Assembly (NCBI GenBank): GCA_043804635.1 | Contig: JAZDIU010000022.1 | Location: 1-34,612 of the forward strand | Source of the DNA: JAZDIU01 sp043804635 | Lineage (GTDB): Bacteria; Chloroflexota; Dehalococcoidia; Dehalococcoidales; UBA2162 | Reading direction: 5' to 3' | DNA: 34,612 nt | Part shown: positions 22,567 to 30,089 of the stretch, piece after piece | Position numbering within the stretch: the first letter of the stretch is position 1 | Layout of the letters: the number at the start of each line of letters is the position of its first letter | Program-made: the position numbers and the translations under genes | Notes under the pieces: model-generated | The model's database searches: none | What the model saw: only the letters and a program-made list of their open reading frames with translations | Told to the model about the DNA's origin: nothing

Positions 22567-24702
22567 CTACACTTTAACTTCTTCCTTTTCCACACTTGCC
22601 GTTGCTTCTGCCTCCGGTTTCTTTCCTCTATAAGTGCACTTGGTGCACTTCGCCCATCTTTCCTTGTATAGGGTCAGCAGACCGCCGCATTTGGGGCAGG
22701 GCTGAGACAACGGCTTGAAATTGATGGCAAAGGTGCATTTGGGATAACTGGAACAACCGTAGAATATTTTCTTCTTTTTATTAACCCTCTGCAGCAATTC
22801 ATTGCCACACTCCGGGCATTTAACGCCCAGCTTAATCAGGAAAGACTTGGTAGTTTTGCAATCGGGATACCCGCTGCAAGCAAGGAATTTCCCGAAGCGC
22901 CCCAACTTTACTACCATCGGCTTACCGCACTTGGGACACTTTTCCTCGGTTACTTCCTCAGCCAGTTTGACTCTATCCATCTGGGAAGCTTTGTCCAGCG
23001 TCTTCTCAAAAGGCGTGTAAAACTCTCTTATGACGCCCACCCACTCCCTCTTGGCGCTGGCGATTTCATCCAGTTCATCTTCCATACGGGCGGTAAACTC
23101 GACGTTCACGATATCGGGGAAATGCTCGCTGAGCAAGTCGTTGACCACAAATCCCAGTTCGGTAGGTTTGAAGCTGCCGCCTTCTTTGGTGACGTATTCC
23201 CTATCCTGGATTGTGGAAAGAATCGGCGCATAGGTGCTGGGCCGCCCGATACCGTTCTGTTCCAGCATCTTGATGAGGGTGGCTTCGGTGAAGCGGGGGG
23301 GCGGCTGGGTAAAATGCTGTTCCGGGAAAAGCCCGAGCAAGCTGAGCACATCGCCTTTCTCCAAGGACGGTAACGGAGAGGTCTTTTCTTCTTCCGCCTG
23401 GTCTTTACTCTCGGTATAAACAGTAATAAAGCCCGGGAAATGCAGGATTGAACTTGAGGCTCGGAAAAGATATTTATCTTTAATGCTTGATTTCGCTTCG
23501 ATGTCTACGGTAGTCGTATCGAATACCGCTTCCGCCATCTGGCTGGCGACCATCCGTTTCCAGACGAGGTCGTAAAGTTTGAACTGGTTAGCGTTGAGGT
23601 ACTGTTTGATAGCGTCCGGCTCCCGGTGGATTTTCGTAGGGCGGATAGCTTCGTGTGCCTCCTGTGCCCCTTTGACGGCGGCACGGAAGGTGCGGGCACG
23701 GGGCGGCAGGAATTTTTCACCGTATTTGCTACTGATATATTCTCTGGTCTCAGCCAGTGCCGAGCGGGCTACCTGGGTAGAATCGGTCCTCATATAAGTA
23801 ATGAGACCCACGCTCCCCTCACCACCTATCGGCAAGCCCTCATAAAGCTGCTGGGCAATCGCCATCGTCTGGCTGGCACTGAAATGCAGCTTGCGCCAGG
23901 CTTCCTGCTGTAAGGTACTGGTTATAAAAGGCGGCGCCGGCTGCCGGGGGACTTTTTTCGATATTACCTTGATGACGTGATAGCTCGCGCCTCCCAGTTC
24001 TTCTTTAACGATATCGGCTTCTTTTTGATTGTGTATTTCCAGTTTGGTGCCGTCACCACGACTCATCAGCGTTGCCCGGAAAGCCGCTTCTTTCTTCTTG
24101 TCTTCTTTGGTTAGCTCGGCTTCAATCGACCAGTATTCCACGGGGACGAAATTTTGAATCTGGCGCTCGCGGTCGACGACGAGTCTTACCGTTACAGATT
24201 GAACCCTGCCTGCTGAAAGCCCTCTCCTCACCTTCTTCCATAGTAGCGGACTTATTTTATAGCCGACCAGCCTGTCCAAGACGCGCCGTGCCTGCTGAGC
24301 ATCGACAAGCTGCATATCGATATCGCGGGGGCTTTTGAAAGCCTGCTTGATTGCCTCTTCGGTTATTTCGTGGAAGACGACGCGCTTGTAGGGCTTACGG
24401 TCCGTCTGCGTTACCTGGGCGATGTGCCAGGATATGGCTTCCCCTTCGCGGTCGGGGTCGGTTGCCAGGTAAACCGTAGACGCTTTCTTGACCGCATCTT
24501 TAAGCTCATCGACTAATTTTTTCTTCTCTTTGGGCACAGTGTATTTCGGGATAAAACCCTTTTCTATATCCACGCCCAATGTATAGGTGGGCAGGTCTCT
24601 TATATGCCCCATCGAGGCTTTCAGATTATAACTATCGCCCAGAATGGTAGCGAGCGTCCGGGCTTTAGCCGGTGATTCAACAATAACCAGATTTTTCTTC
24701 AT
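22567..24702 (-). CDS. topA: DNA topoisomerase I
   Basis: The 711-residue type IA topoisomerase relaxes negative supercoils through a 5'-phosphotyrosine link. It starts with KKNLVIVESPAKA (Toprim, with Glu9), has the acidic triad DPDREGEAI (residues 82-90) and active-site Tyr303 in GLITYMRTDST. The C-terminal part carries three four-cysteine zinc ribbons: CPKCGKPM with CSGYPDC, CPECGNELL with CSSYPKC, and CPKCGG with CTKC. Length is normal. The stop of dprA lies one base upstream of its ATG, so topA follows dprA in one operon, a common gene order in Firmicutes and Chloroflexota. Confidence 0.98.
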   Translation of the reverse strand: MKKNLVIVESPAKARTLATILGDSYNLKASMGHIRDLPTYTLGVDIEKGFIPKYTVPKEKKKLVDELKDAVKKASTVYLATDPDREGEAISWHIAQVTQTDRKPYKRVVFHEITEEAIKQAFKSPRDIDMQLVDAQQARRVLDRLVGYKISPLLWKKVRRGLSAGRVQSVTVRLVVDRERQIQNFVPVEYWSIEAELTKEDKKKEAAFRATLMSRGDGTKLEIHNQKEADIVKEELGGASYHVIKVISKKVPRQPAPPFITSTLQQEAWRKLHFSASQTMAIAQQLYEGLPIGGEGSVGLITYMRTDSTQVARSALAETREYISSKYGEKFLPPRARTFRAAVKGAQEAHEAIRPTKIHREPDAIKQYLNANQFKLYDLVWKRMVASQMAEAVFDTTTVDIEAKSSIKDKYLFRASSSILHFPGFITVYTESKDQAEEEKTSPLPSLEKGDVLSLLGLFPEQHFTQPPPRFTEATLIKMLEQNGIGRPSTYAPILSTIQDREYVTKEGGSFKPTELGFVVNDLLSEHFPDIVNVEFTARMEDELDEIASAKREWVGVIREFYTPFEKTLDKASQMDRVKLAEEVTEEKCPKCGKPMVVKLGRFGKFLACSGYPDCKTTKSFLIKLGVKCPECGNELLQRVNKKKKIFYGCSSYPKCTFAINFKPLSQPCPKCGGLLTLYKERWAKCTKCTYRGKKPEAEATASVEKEEVKV

Positions 24703-24703
24703 A

Positions 24704-25843
24704 CTATTCTACTTTTACCTTATATTCCTCTCTCATCTCTCTTGCCAGAACGTAATTCATCGCCCCAACCTGCTTAACCAGCCCCTTAAGCTCCATCATC
24801 GCCAGCGTGCTCGATACGGTCGGCATAGACAGGCCGCTGGAGCGGCAGACCTCGTCGATGTGGGTCGGCTCAGCACTCAATCGCTTGAGCAGCTGGGATT
24901 CGGTATCGGTCGGCGGTATTATCTCTTTAATTTCTATCTGATGTGCCGCCGTCATCAGGTTCAGTTCTTCCAGGATGTCTTTGTAATCGCGTACCAGCTT
25001 GGCGCCTTCCTGGATGAGACGATTGGTGCCGATACTGGCGGGCGAAAGAATACTGCCCGGAACGGCGAACACTTCCCGATTCTGCTCCAGTGCCAGACTG
25101 GCGGTGATTAAAGCCCCGCTGGTCTCACCGGCTTCAATCACCAGCACGCCGAGACTCAGCCCGCTCAGGATGCGATTGCGCCGGGGGAAGTTTTCCGGTT
25201 TAGGTTTACTGCCCAGCGGGTATTCGCTTATCAAAGCTCCCTGTTCCATAACACGGCGGGCCAGATTGGCATTTTCCGCCGGGTAAACAATATCCAGTCC
25301 ACAGGCGAAGACAGCCAGACTCCGGCCGCCGGCTTCCAAGGCGGTGTTGTGGGCGATTGAATCGATACCTTTCGCCAGACCGCTGGCAACAGTGATTTTA
25401 CTCCTTGCCAAATCAGCCACTATTTCCTCGGTTACCTGCCGGCCGTAGACGCTCGCCCGCCGCGTGCCCACAACCGCTATGCACCACTCGTCCTGCGGCA
25501 GCAGAGAGCCTCGGATATAAAGCACCGGCGGATAGTCGTAGATTTCCTTAAGCCGGGCGGGATAGTCCGCCTTGTGGTAAGTAGCTATCTTCACCCCGGA
25601 GCGCTCCAGCTTCTCCATCTCAGTTTCCAGGGAAATCTTGGGACGGTAAGCGTTGACCGCCCGGACGGAGCCGCTATCCAGTCCGCACTGCTTCAAATCA
25701 GCGGTGCCGGCTTTCCAGGCTTCCTCCAGATTGCCGAAATGGCTCTCGAGCTGGCTAAGCCTGACCCGCCCGATTCCCGGTATCAGGCTGAAGCCCACCC
25801 AGTATCTAATGTCTTTCCTAATTTCTGACACAGTAATGTTCAT
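24704..25843 (-). CDS. dprA: DNA-processing protein DprA
   Basis: DprA binds single-stranded DNA and loads RecA during natural transformation. The 379-residue protein has an N-terminal SAM/HhH-like region (LIPGIGRVRLSQLE), a Rossmann-like DprA domain with VVGTRRASVYG and SGLAKGIDSIAHNTAL, GLDIVYPAENANLA, and a C-terminal winged helix (about residues 300-360). I place the start at ATG 25843, where the protein matches the family; a TTG nine codons earlier is also open and neither has a good Shine-Dalgarno. It is directly followed by topA. Presence of dprA alone does not show natural competence, since many non-competent bacteria keep it. Confidence 0.95.
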   Translation of the reverse strand: MNITVSEIRKDIRYWVGFSLIPGIGRVRLSQLESHFGNLEEAWKAGTADLKQCGLDSGSVRAVNAYRPKISLETEMEKLERSGVKIATYHKADYPARLKEIYDYPPVLYIRGSLLPQDEWCIAVVGTRRASVYGRQVTEEIVADLARSKITVASGLAKGIDSIAHNTALEAGGRSLAVFACGLDIVYPAENANLARRVMEQGALISEYPLGSKPKPENFPRRNRILSGLSLGVLVIEAGETSGALITASLALEQNREVFAVPGSILSPASIGTNRLIQEGAKLVRDYKDILEELNLMTAAHQIEIKEIIPPTDTESQLLKRLSAEPTHIDEVCRSSGLSMPTVSSTLAMMELKGLVKQVGAMNYVLAREMREEYKVKVE

Positions 25844-25912
25844 TCTAACACGGAGAAAAAGGGATGACAATTAAGATGGGTACGAATGGCAAACGAATGA
25901 TGTGTGTAAAAT

Positions 25913-26506
25913 CTACGCAGAGATGCTCTTTTTACTCGCCTCTCTAAGCGAAGGCATCAAGCTGTTCAGGCGCTCAGCTACTGCCGCACATAGTTTGATG
26001 TAGCTTTCATCGAGGTCCTTATTCCGACGGCCCACATCCGTTAGCAGCCAGACAAGGTCGTTAGCCAGACGCATATCCATATAGGCTTCGGTTAACTCCT
26101 CACGAAGACCGGCACGTAGCAAATTGAATTCATCACTCTTCTTATCCCAGACTTCGGTCCTGAAAGGCTGCGGTCTTCCATTCCAGGGCGCGGTGGCAAT
26201 TACCAGATTGGCTTCAATCTCTTTTAGGGCTTCGGGTTTCTCCGGGGCTTTTGCGGCACTCACCACCGGGGTCGGGAGTTTACTCTTAAATTCAACTGGT
26301 GGGGCGGGCGGCTTAATCGGAGGGCTAACCGGGGGGCTAACTTGAGGGGTAACTTTCTCTACGTTTAATATTCCTCTTTCACGACTTCTGGATAGTGGCC
26401 ACGGCTTCCCCTGAATCCGCAGGATTATGTAACCCACCAGCAGACCGATCGGGACGGCCGCCACAACGAAACCTAAGATAACTAATAGCCCTTGCCACCA
26501 GACCAT
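25913..26506 (-). CDS. Single-pass membrane protein with Pro-rich linker, unknown function
   Basis: I do not recognise the family. The 197-residue protein has one N-terminal hydrophobic helix (about residues 5-30, LLVILGFVVAAVPIGLLVGY) with a basic segment after it. A proline-rich linker follows (about residues 52-72, runs of PPV, PPI, PPAPP), then a helical C-terminal domain (about residues 120-190) with ELTEAYMDMRLANDLVWLL. The charge pattern suggests that the C-terminus is cytoplasmic. The gene lies 21 bases after the hendecad coiled-coil gene and upstream of dprA on the same strand, so these may form one operon. The ATG at 26506 has no strong Shine-Dalgarno. Confidence 0.72.
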   Translation of the reverse strand: MVWWQGLLVILGFVVAAVPIGLLVGYIILRIQGKPWPLSRSRERGILNVEKVTPQVSPPVSPPIKPPAPPVEFKSKLPTPVVSAAKAPEKPEALKEIEANLVIATAPWNGRPQPFRTEVWDKKSDEFNLLRAGLREELTEAYMDMRLANDLVWLLTDVGRRNKDLDESYIKLCAAVAERLNSLMPSLREASKKSISA

Positions 26507-26527
26507 ATTAATTCACGCCTACTTTTA

Positions 26528-26815
26528 TTATAAGCCGAGCTTCAGCATCGAATTTCTCAGGGCTTCGGCTTTCTCCCAGATAGCTTTCTTTTCTTCTTCG
26601 ACCACCTGCCTGATGGCGGCTTTTTGCTCGTCTAATATCTGCTTTACTGCCTTTCGCTGCTCCTCGATTAGTTCCTGAGTCGCCTTCCGCATCTCATCAT
26701 CGAGGGCTTTTTGCAGCTCGGCATCGATGAGTTTTCTTATAGAGTTCCGGTATTCATCCGTAGAGCTAAGTGGCTTGACTGCCTCGCTGTCCTTACGTCC
26801 GAGTCTCGTATCCAT
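26528..26815 (-). CDS. Small hendecad-repeat coiled-coil protein
   Basis: The 95-residue product is charged and almost entirely helical after residue 22. Residues 40-83 are four successive 11-residue units: DEMRKATQELI, EEQRKAVKQIL, DEQKAAIRQVV, EEEKKAIWEKA. A hendecad pattern gives a nearly straight or right-handed coiled coil, or an amphipathic membrane-surface helix. AAGGAGG lies seven bases before the ATG. A sigma-70-type promoter lies about 53 bases upstream. The gene precedes the single-pass membrane protein gene by 21 bases, and an interaction between the two is a reasonable guess. No function is known to me. Confidence 0.75.
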   Translation of the reverse strand: MDTRLGRKDSEAVKPLSSTDEYRNSIRKLIDAELQKALDDEMRKATQELIEEQRKAVKQILDEQKAAIRQVVEEEKKAIWEKAEALRNSMLKLGL

Positions 26816-26867
26816 CCTCTTCCTCCTTGATTCCCTAATACGGTCAGAAATCTCGGTACTGCGCTAA

Positions 26868-26896
26868 AGTATAATATTATAAAACAAGAATGGCAA
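26868..26896 (-). promoter_or_regulatory. Promoter upstream of the hendecad protein gene
   Basis: On the minus strand TTGCCA (26896-26891) and TATACT (26873-26868) are exactly 17 bases apart. An overlapping TATAAT occurs in the spacer. The unit it drives may run through the membrane protein gene to dprA and topA. Confidence 0.55.
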
Positions 26897-26921
26897 GACG
26901 TGATTGGTATAGTGGGTTAAG

Positions 26922-27461
26922 TTACTTAATAATCTGGGAAATATCTTTGAACTGTTTGCTTTCCGCAGTCCTTAATAACTCGAACACTGCCATCTCTACA
27001 CTGGTAATGCCGGCTCCGATATCTTTCATTCTGTCCAAGGCAATTGCCTTGTTTTCCCGTGTTCTTGATGACACACAATCAGCGACTACCTGCGCTTCGT
27101 AGCCATCGTTAAGCAGGTCGGCAACAGTCTGGTAGACACAGACGTGGGTCTCGATTCCCGCTACCAGTACCTGCTCCCGTTTAAGGCTTTTTAATTCCCT
27201 GATGAACCCTCCATCGCCACAACAACTGAAGCTCATCTTCACCACTGATTTTATATCGGGTAAAAGCGAGGCAACTTCGGGAATCGTCGGACCTAACCCG
27301 CGCGGGTACTGCTCCGTCAAAAGCACCGGTAAACCCAGCACCTTTACCGACTTTATCAGTTTCTGTAAATTAGCCACCAGCGATTCTTTATCGCTTATTA
27401 CGCGGGTCAGCCTATCCTGGATGTCTATGAGTAGTAAAGCAGTCTTTTCAATCGAAAGCAT
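26922..27461 (-). CDS. Isochorismatase-fold cysteine hydrolase
   Basis: The 179-residue enzyme belongs to the isochorismatase-like/nicotinamidase superfamily. The catalytic triad is visible as Asp13 (LLIDIQDRL), Lys75 (VVKMSF) and the nucleophile Cys108 (GIETHVCVYQT). The E-T-H-V-C signature and the short length resemble the YcaC-like subgroup rather than nicotinamidases, which carry a metal-binding DxHxxxH motif not seen here. The substrate is unknown. Seven bases separate it from the thiolase stop, with GGAAGGAAG before its start, so it is cotranscribed with the thiolase gene. The pairing does not reveal a known pathway. Confidence 0.88.
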   Translation of the reverse strand: MLSIEKTALLLIDIQDRLTRVISDKESLVANLQKLIKSVKVLGLPVLLTEQYPRGLGPTIPEVASLLPDIKSVVKMSFSCCGDGGFIRELKSLKREQVLVAGIETHVCVYQTVADLLNDGYEAQVVADCVSSRTRENKAIALDRMKDIGAGITSVEMAVFELLRTAESKQFKDISQIIK

Positions 27462-27468
27462 CCCCGGT

Positions 27469-28749
27469 TTACTTCCTTTCCAGGATGATTGCCATACCCT
27501 GCCCGCCGCCGATACATAAAGTCGCCAGACCGAATTGCAAGTTTTTCCGCGTCATTTCATGGGCGCAGGTAACGATAATTCTGGCTCCGGTACAGCCGAT
27601 GGGATGCCCCAGTGATATACCACCGCCATAACGATTAGTCTTATTCATATCGATGCCCAGGTCTTTAATCACCCCGATCGATTGGGAGGCAAAAGCTTCG
27701 TTTAGCTCGATATAGTCGATATCCTTCAAAGTAAGCTTTGCCAGTTTAAGTGCCTTCTTGACCGCCGGTACCACACCCAGCCCCATATATGCCGGGTCCA
27801 CCCCACCCGAAGCATAAGCACGGATACTCGCCATCGGTTTCATACCCAGTTCTTTTGCCTTATCGGCGGACATCACGACCAGTGCCGCCGCCGCATCGGT
27901 AAGAGCGGAGGCGTTGCCGGCGGTTATCGTACCGTCTTTCTTGAAAACCGGCGGCAGCTTGCCCAGAAGCTCCATAGAGGTCTCCCTGGGATGCTCGTCG
28001 GTATCGAACTGGACGGCTTGTCTTCTCACCTGTATCTCTACCGGTATGATTTCCTGTTTGAAGATACCACTCTTGGTTGCCGCCAATGCCCGGTTGTTAC
28101 TCTCAAGAGAGAACCTGTCCTGTTCTTCCCTGGTAATGCCGTATTTTTCGGCAATATTCTCCGAAGTCACTCCCATATGATAACCATAGAATATTTCCCA
28201 GAGTCCGTCATAGACCATCCCGTCGACCAGCTCCGCATTGAACATCCTGGCTCCCCACCTGGCTTTAGGCATGTAATAGGGAATGCTACTCATATTCTCC
28301 ATACCACCGGCAACCATAACATCGGCATCCCCCAACTTGATTGCTTGAGCCGCCAGCGCCACTGCTTTCATCCCGGAGGCACATACTTTATTAATGGTAA
28401 AAGCATTTACTTCTTTAGGTAAACCGGCGTAAATCGTCGCCTGCCGAGCAGTGTTTTGCCCTTGACCTGCCGGGACGACGTTACCCATAATGACCTCATC
28501 TACAGTCACTTCTTTAAGCGATTTATCCCAGTTAGAGTATTTTTTCTCGAGGTCGGTTAGTGCCCCGTCTTTAAATATTTCAGGAGCGTAGCTCAGCACT
28601 TCAGGGTCTCTTTTAGGTCGTAGTCCGGCTTTCTTCAGTGCTTCTTTAATTACGATGCTGCCCAATTTGACTACCGGAATGTCCTGTAATGACCCGCCAA
28701 AATTCCCGATGGCTGTTCTTACTCCGCTGACAATAACTGCTTCTTTCAT
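27469..28749 (-). CDS. Acetyl-CoA acetyltransferase (thiolase)
   Basis: The 426-residue enzyme condenses or cleaves acyl-CoA units. The nucleophile is Cys123 (NKVCASGMKA), the His is in GHPIGCTGARI, and the second Cys is in LCIGGGQG. MENMSSIPYYM and NEAFASQ are present. It is about 30 residues longer than E. coli AtoB (near 394) because of an insertion at about residues 46-80, between the second helix and VDEVIMGNV. The ATG is preceded by AAAGGAG, and a strong promoter lies 20 bases upstream of that. It could serve ketone-body, beta-oxidation or butyrate-type chemistry; no companion dehydrogenase gene is present. Confidence 0.95.
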   Translation of the reverse strand: MKEAVIVSGVRTAIGNFGGSLQDIPVVKLGSIVIKEALKKAGLRPKRDPEVLSYAPEIFKDGALTDLEKKYSNWDKSLKEVTVDEVIMGNVVPAGQGQNTARQATIYAGLPKEVNAFTINKVCASGMKAVALAAQAIKLGDADVMVAGGMENMSSIPYYMPKARWGARMFNAELVDGMVYDGLWEIFYGYHMGVTSENIAEKYGITREEQDRFSLESNNRALAATKSGIFKQEIIPVEIQVRRQAVQFDTDEHPRETSMELLGKLPPVFKKDGTITAGNASALTDAAAALVVMSADKAKELGMKPMASIRAYASGGVDPAYMGLGVVPAVKKALKLAKLTLKDIDYIELNEAFASQSIGVIKDLGIDMNKTNRYGGGISLGHPIGCTGARIIVTCAHEMTRKNLQFGLATLCIGGGQGMAIILERK

Positions 28750-28769
28750 TTGTTCTCCTTTCGTCCTGT

Positions 28770-28798
28770 ATTTTAGCTTATATGGAAGATGGGCGCAA
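28770..28798 (-). promoter_or_regulatory. Promoter of the thiolase/isochorismatase-like operon
   Basis: On the minus strand TTGCGC (28798-28793) and TAAAAT (28775-28770) are 17 bases apart. The -10 lies 20 bases before the start codon, and the AAAGGAG Shine-Dalgarno lies between. Confidence 0.5.
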
Positions 28799-28835
28799 TC
28801 TGGATTTACTAAATCCTAATGTTTACCTCCCAAAT

Positions 28836-29282
28836 CTAATAAATGATGTATTGCCAATCTCGTTCTCTGGCTACAGCAGCATCGGCGTCAGAGGTGTCGG
28901 CGGCTCTATGGATAGCCTGTAAGGCATAAATTGCCGCACCAATAGAATGAGTGGGAACGTGTGCTGTCGCCACCGCTTGACCGGCGGCACGGGCAGCAGA
29001 GCGAGCCGCATTATCCTCCCCTACTTCACGAGCAGCCGCATGAGCATCAAGCGAAGCCTTACGTATAACAGACATCTTGAACACCCCTGTATTTATCCAT
29101 ACTTGGAGTGTTTCGATAACGTTTCGAGGGCGATGGTCTCCTGGATATTTTTCCTCAAAAAAGGACAGAACACGCTCGGCACAATCAATCGCCCAGATGG
29201 CTAATGTTTTATGGTCAGTTTTTGATACAAGTTCTAAAAACTCACCTTTATATTGTTTAAGTGAGAATTTAGATTTTCCCAT
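28836..29282 (-). CDS. Imm5-like putative immunity protein
   Basis: The 148-residue protein resembles the Imm5-like group, with LAIWAIDCAERVLSFFEEKYP at the start of the conserved region. This is followed by a helical Ala-rich part (ASLDAHAAAREVGEDNAARSAARAAGQAV, in pieces) and HVPTHSIGAAIYALQAI. Family members are proposed immunity proteins of polymorphic toxin systems, but many lie alone, as here; no toxin gene is near. The start is ATG at 29282, because the longer reading to 29357 runs into the tRNA-Ser gene. The gene sits directly after that tRNA, a common insertion spot for accessory genes. The family call is from remembered motifs. Confidence 0.65.
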   Translation of the reverse strand: MGKSKFSLKQYKGEFLELVSKTDHKTLAIWAIDCAERVLSFFEEKYPGDHRPRNVIETLQVWINTGVFKMSVIRKASLDAHAAAREVGEDNAARSAARAAGQAVATAHVPTHSIGAAIYALQAIHRAADTSDADAAVARERDWQYIIY

Positions 29283-29310
29283 TTTGAAGACTATATAACC
29301 CAGGTTTAAA

Positions 29311-29398
29311 CGGAGAGGGTGGGATTCGAACCCACGGTAACCTTTTGGGCTACACACGCTCTCCAGGCGTGCCTGTTAGACCACTCCAGCACCTCTCC
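29311..29398 (-). tRNA. tRNA-Ser (anticodon GGA)
   Basis: On the minus strand the acceptor GGAGAGG (29398-29392) pairs with CCTCTCC (29318-29312), with discriminator G at 29311. The anticodon stem CACGC/GCGTG encloses loop CTGGAGA, giving GGA. A long variable arm and the T-loop GGGTTCGAATCCC are present. CCA is not encoded. It reads UCC/UCU serine codons. Confidence 0.95.
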
Positions 29399-29449
29399 GC
29401 GTTTACGGGTTACAATATGATAGTCTAGCACAACAGAGGAAGGATTCGT

Positions 29450-29515
29450 AAGTTCGGTAAAATCCTTCGACTCATTTCATTCGCTCAGGGTAAACACTTC
29501 AGCAAGTTCAGTGCA
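29450..29515. repeat. Probable dispersed repeat fragment between tRNA genes
   Basis: The 119-base gap between the two tRNA-Ser genes holds no gene. The stretch CTTCGACTC (29467-29475) to CGCTCAGGGTAAAC (29484-29497) resembles dispersed intergenic repeats seen elsewhere in such genomes; this is a weak call made on appearance only. Confidence 0.25.
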
Positions 29516-29517
29516 AG

Positions 29518-29602
29518 CGGAGAGGGTGGGATTCGAACCCACGCTCGGAAATCCGAGACCGCTTTTCGAGAGCGGCACCATCGGCCTCTCGGTCACCTCT
29601 CC
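29518..29602 (-). tRNA. tRNA-Ser (anticodon CGA)
   Basis: GGAGAGG (29602-29596) pairs with CCTCTCC (29525-29519), with discriminator G at 29518. Stem CCGCT/AGCGG encloses loop CTCGAAA, giving anticodon CGA for the UCG codon. A long variable arm and standard T-loop are present. CCA is not encoded. A TTGCCC-18-TAGAAT promoter lies directly upstream. Confidence 0.95.
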
Positions 29603-29612
29603 AAACTTCAAA

Positions 29613-29642
29613 ATTCTACTCTAAAACCACCTCTAAGGGCAA
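29613..29642 (-). promoter_or_regulatory. Promoter of tRNA-Ser(CGA)
   Basis: On the minus strand TTGCCC (29642-29637) and TAGAAT (29618-29613) are 18 bases apart. The expected transcription start is a few bases before the mature 5' end at 29602. Confidence 0.5.
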
Positions 29643-29692
29643 TATCTCAGATATTATGAATAGTTTGATAACAGATTGTTGGAAATCCGGGA

Positions 29693-29938
29693 TTACTTCT
29701 TTTCAACCTCGATAGTGCATTCATTCACCAGCGCGCTGAAAGCGTTGATTGCCGCCAACACGGGGGCTTCCAGCATAGTGGCTGGTGCCGCCGGGTCGCC
29801 CACAACCAGCGGGACTTCGAGAAGCCGTTTTTCTTCGCTAAGCAGACAGAGCCGCCGGCTATCTCCACGACTCACCAATTGTTTAATAGTTTCAACCAGC
29901 TTGTTACCCGGCACTCTAATCTTTTCCTTCTTCGGCAT
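29693..29938 (-). CDS. DUF4342-family small protein
   Basis: The 81-residue protein matches DUF4342. It has KIRVPGNKLVETIKQLV, RRLCLLSEEKRLLEVPLVVG and a final INAFSALVNECTIEVEK, where the glycine-alanine segment before CTI is typical. Function of the family is unknown; some members have an extra UBA-like N-terminal domain, which this lacks. The start is ATG at 29938, because AAGGAGGC is five bases upstream; the longer reading to 29986 adds an unrelated basic stretch. It has its own small locus between the tRNA-Ser pair and the alanine-rich repeat protein. Confidence 0.82.
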   Translation of the reverse strand: MPKKEKIRVPGNKLVETIKQLVSRGDSRRLCLLSEEKRLLEVPLVVGDPAAPATMLEAPVLAAINAFSALVNECTIEVEKK

Positions 29939-30035
29939 TTTGAGCCTCCTTAACTTGCAACTCTCAGTTAAAGTATAGCAGACCAAATAAATAAAGGTAA
30001 TGGATTAGGCGAGCGGGATTCCCCCACTTCAAAAG

Positions 30036-30065
30036 AACAGGGAGCAAAATATTTTGCTCCCCGTT
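30036..30065 (-). terminator. Rho-independent terminator of the 47-residue repeat gene
   Basis: GGGAGCAAAAT (30040-30050) and ATTTTGCTCCC (30051-30061) form a perfect 22-base palindrome, extendable by CAA/TTG beyond a single mismatch. On the minus strand it is followed by TTCTTTT. It lies about 25 bases past the stop codon at 30090. Confidence 0.8.
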
Positions 30066-30089
30066 TGGAAAAGTTAAGGCAGACAAAAA

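Noticed and set aside
29283..29357. N-terminal extension of the Imm5-like protein (MCSPKGYRGFESHPL)
   Set aside because: It translates the 3' half of tRNA-Ser(GGA); the true start is ATG 29282.
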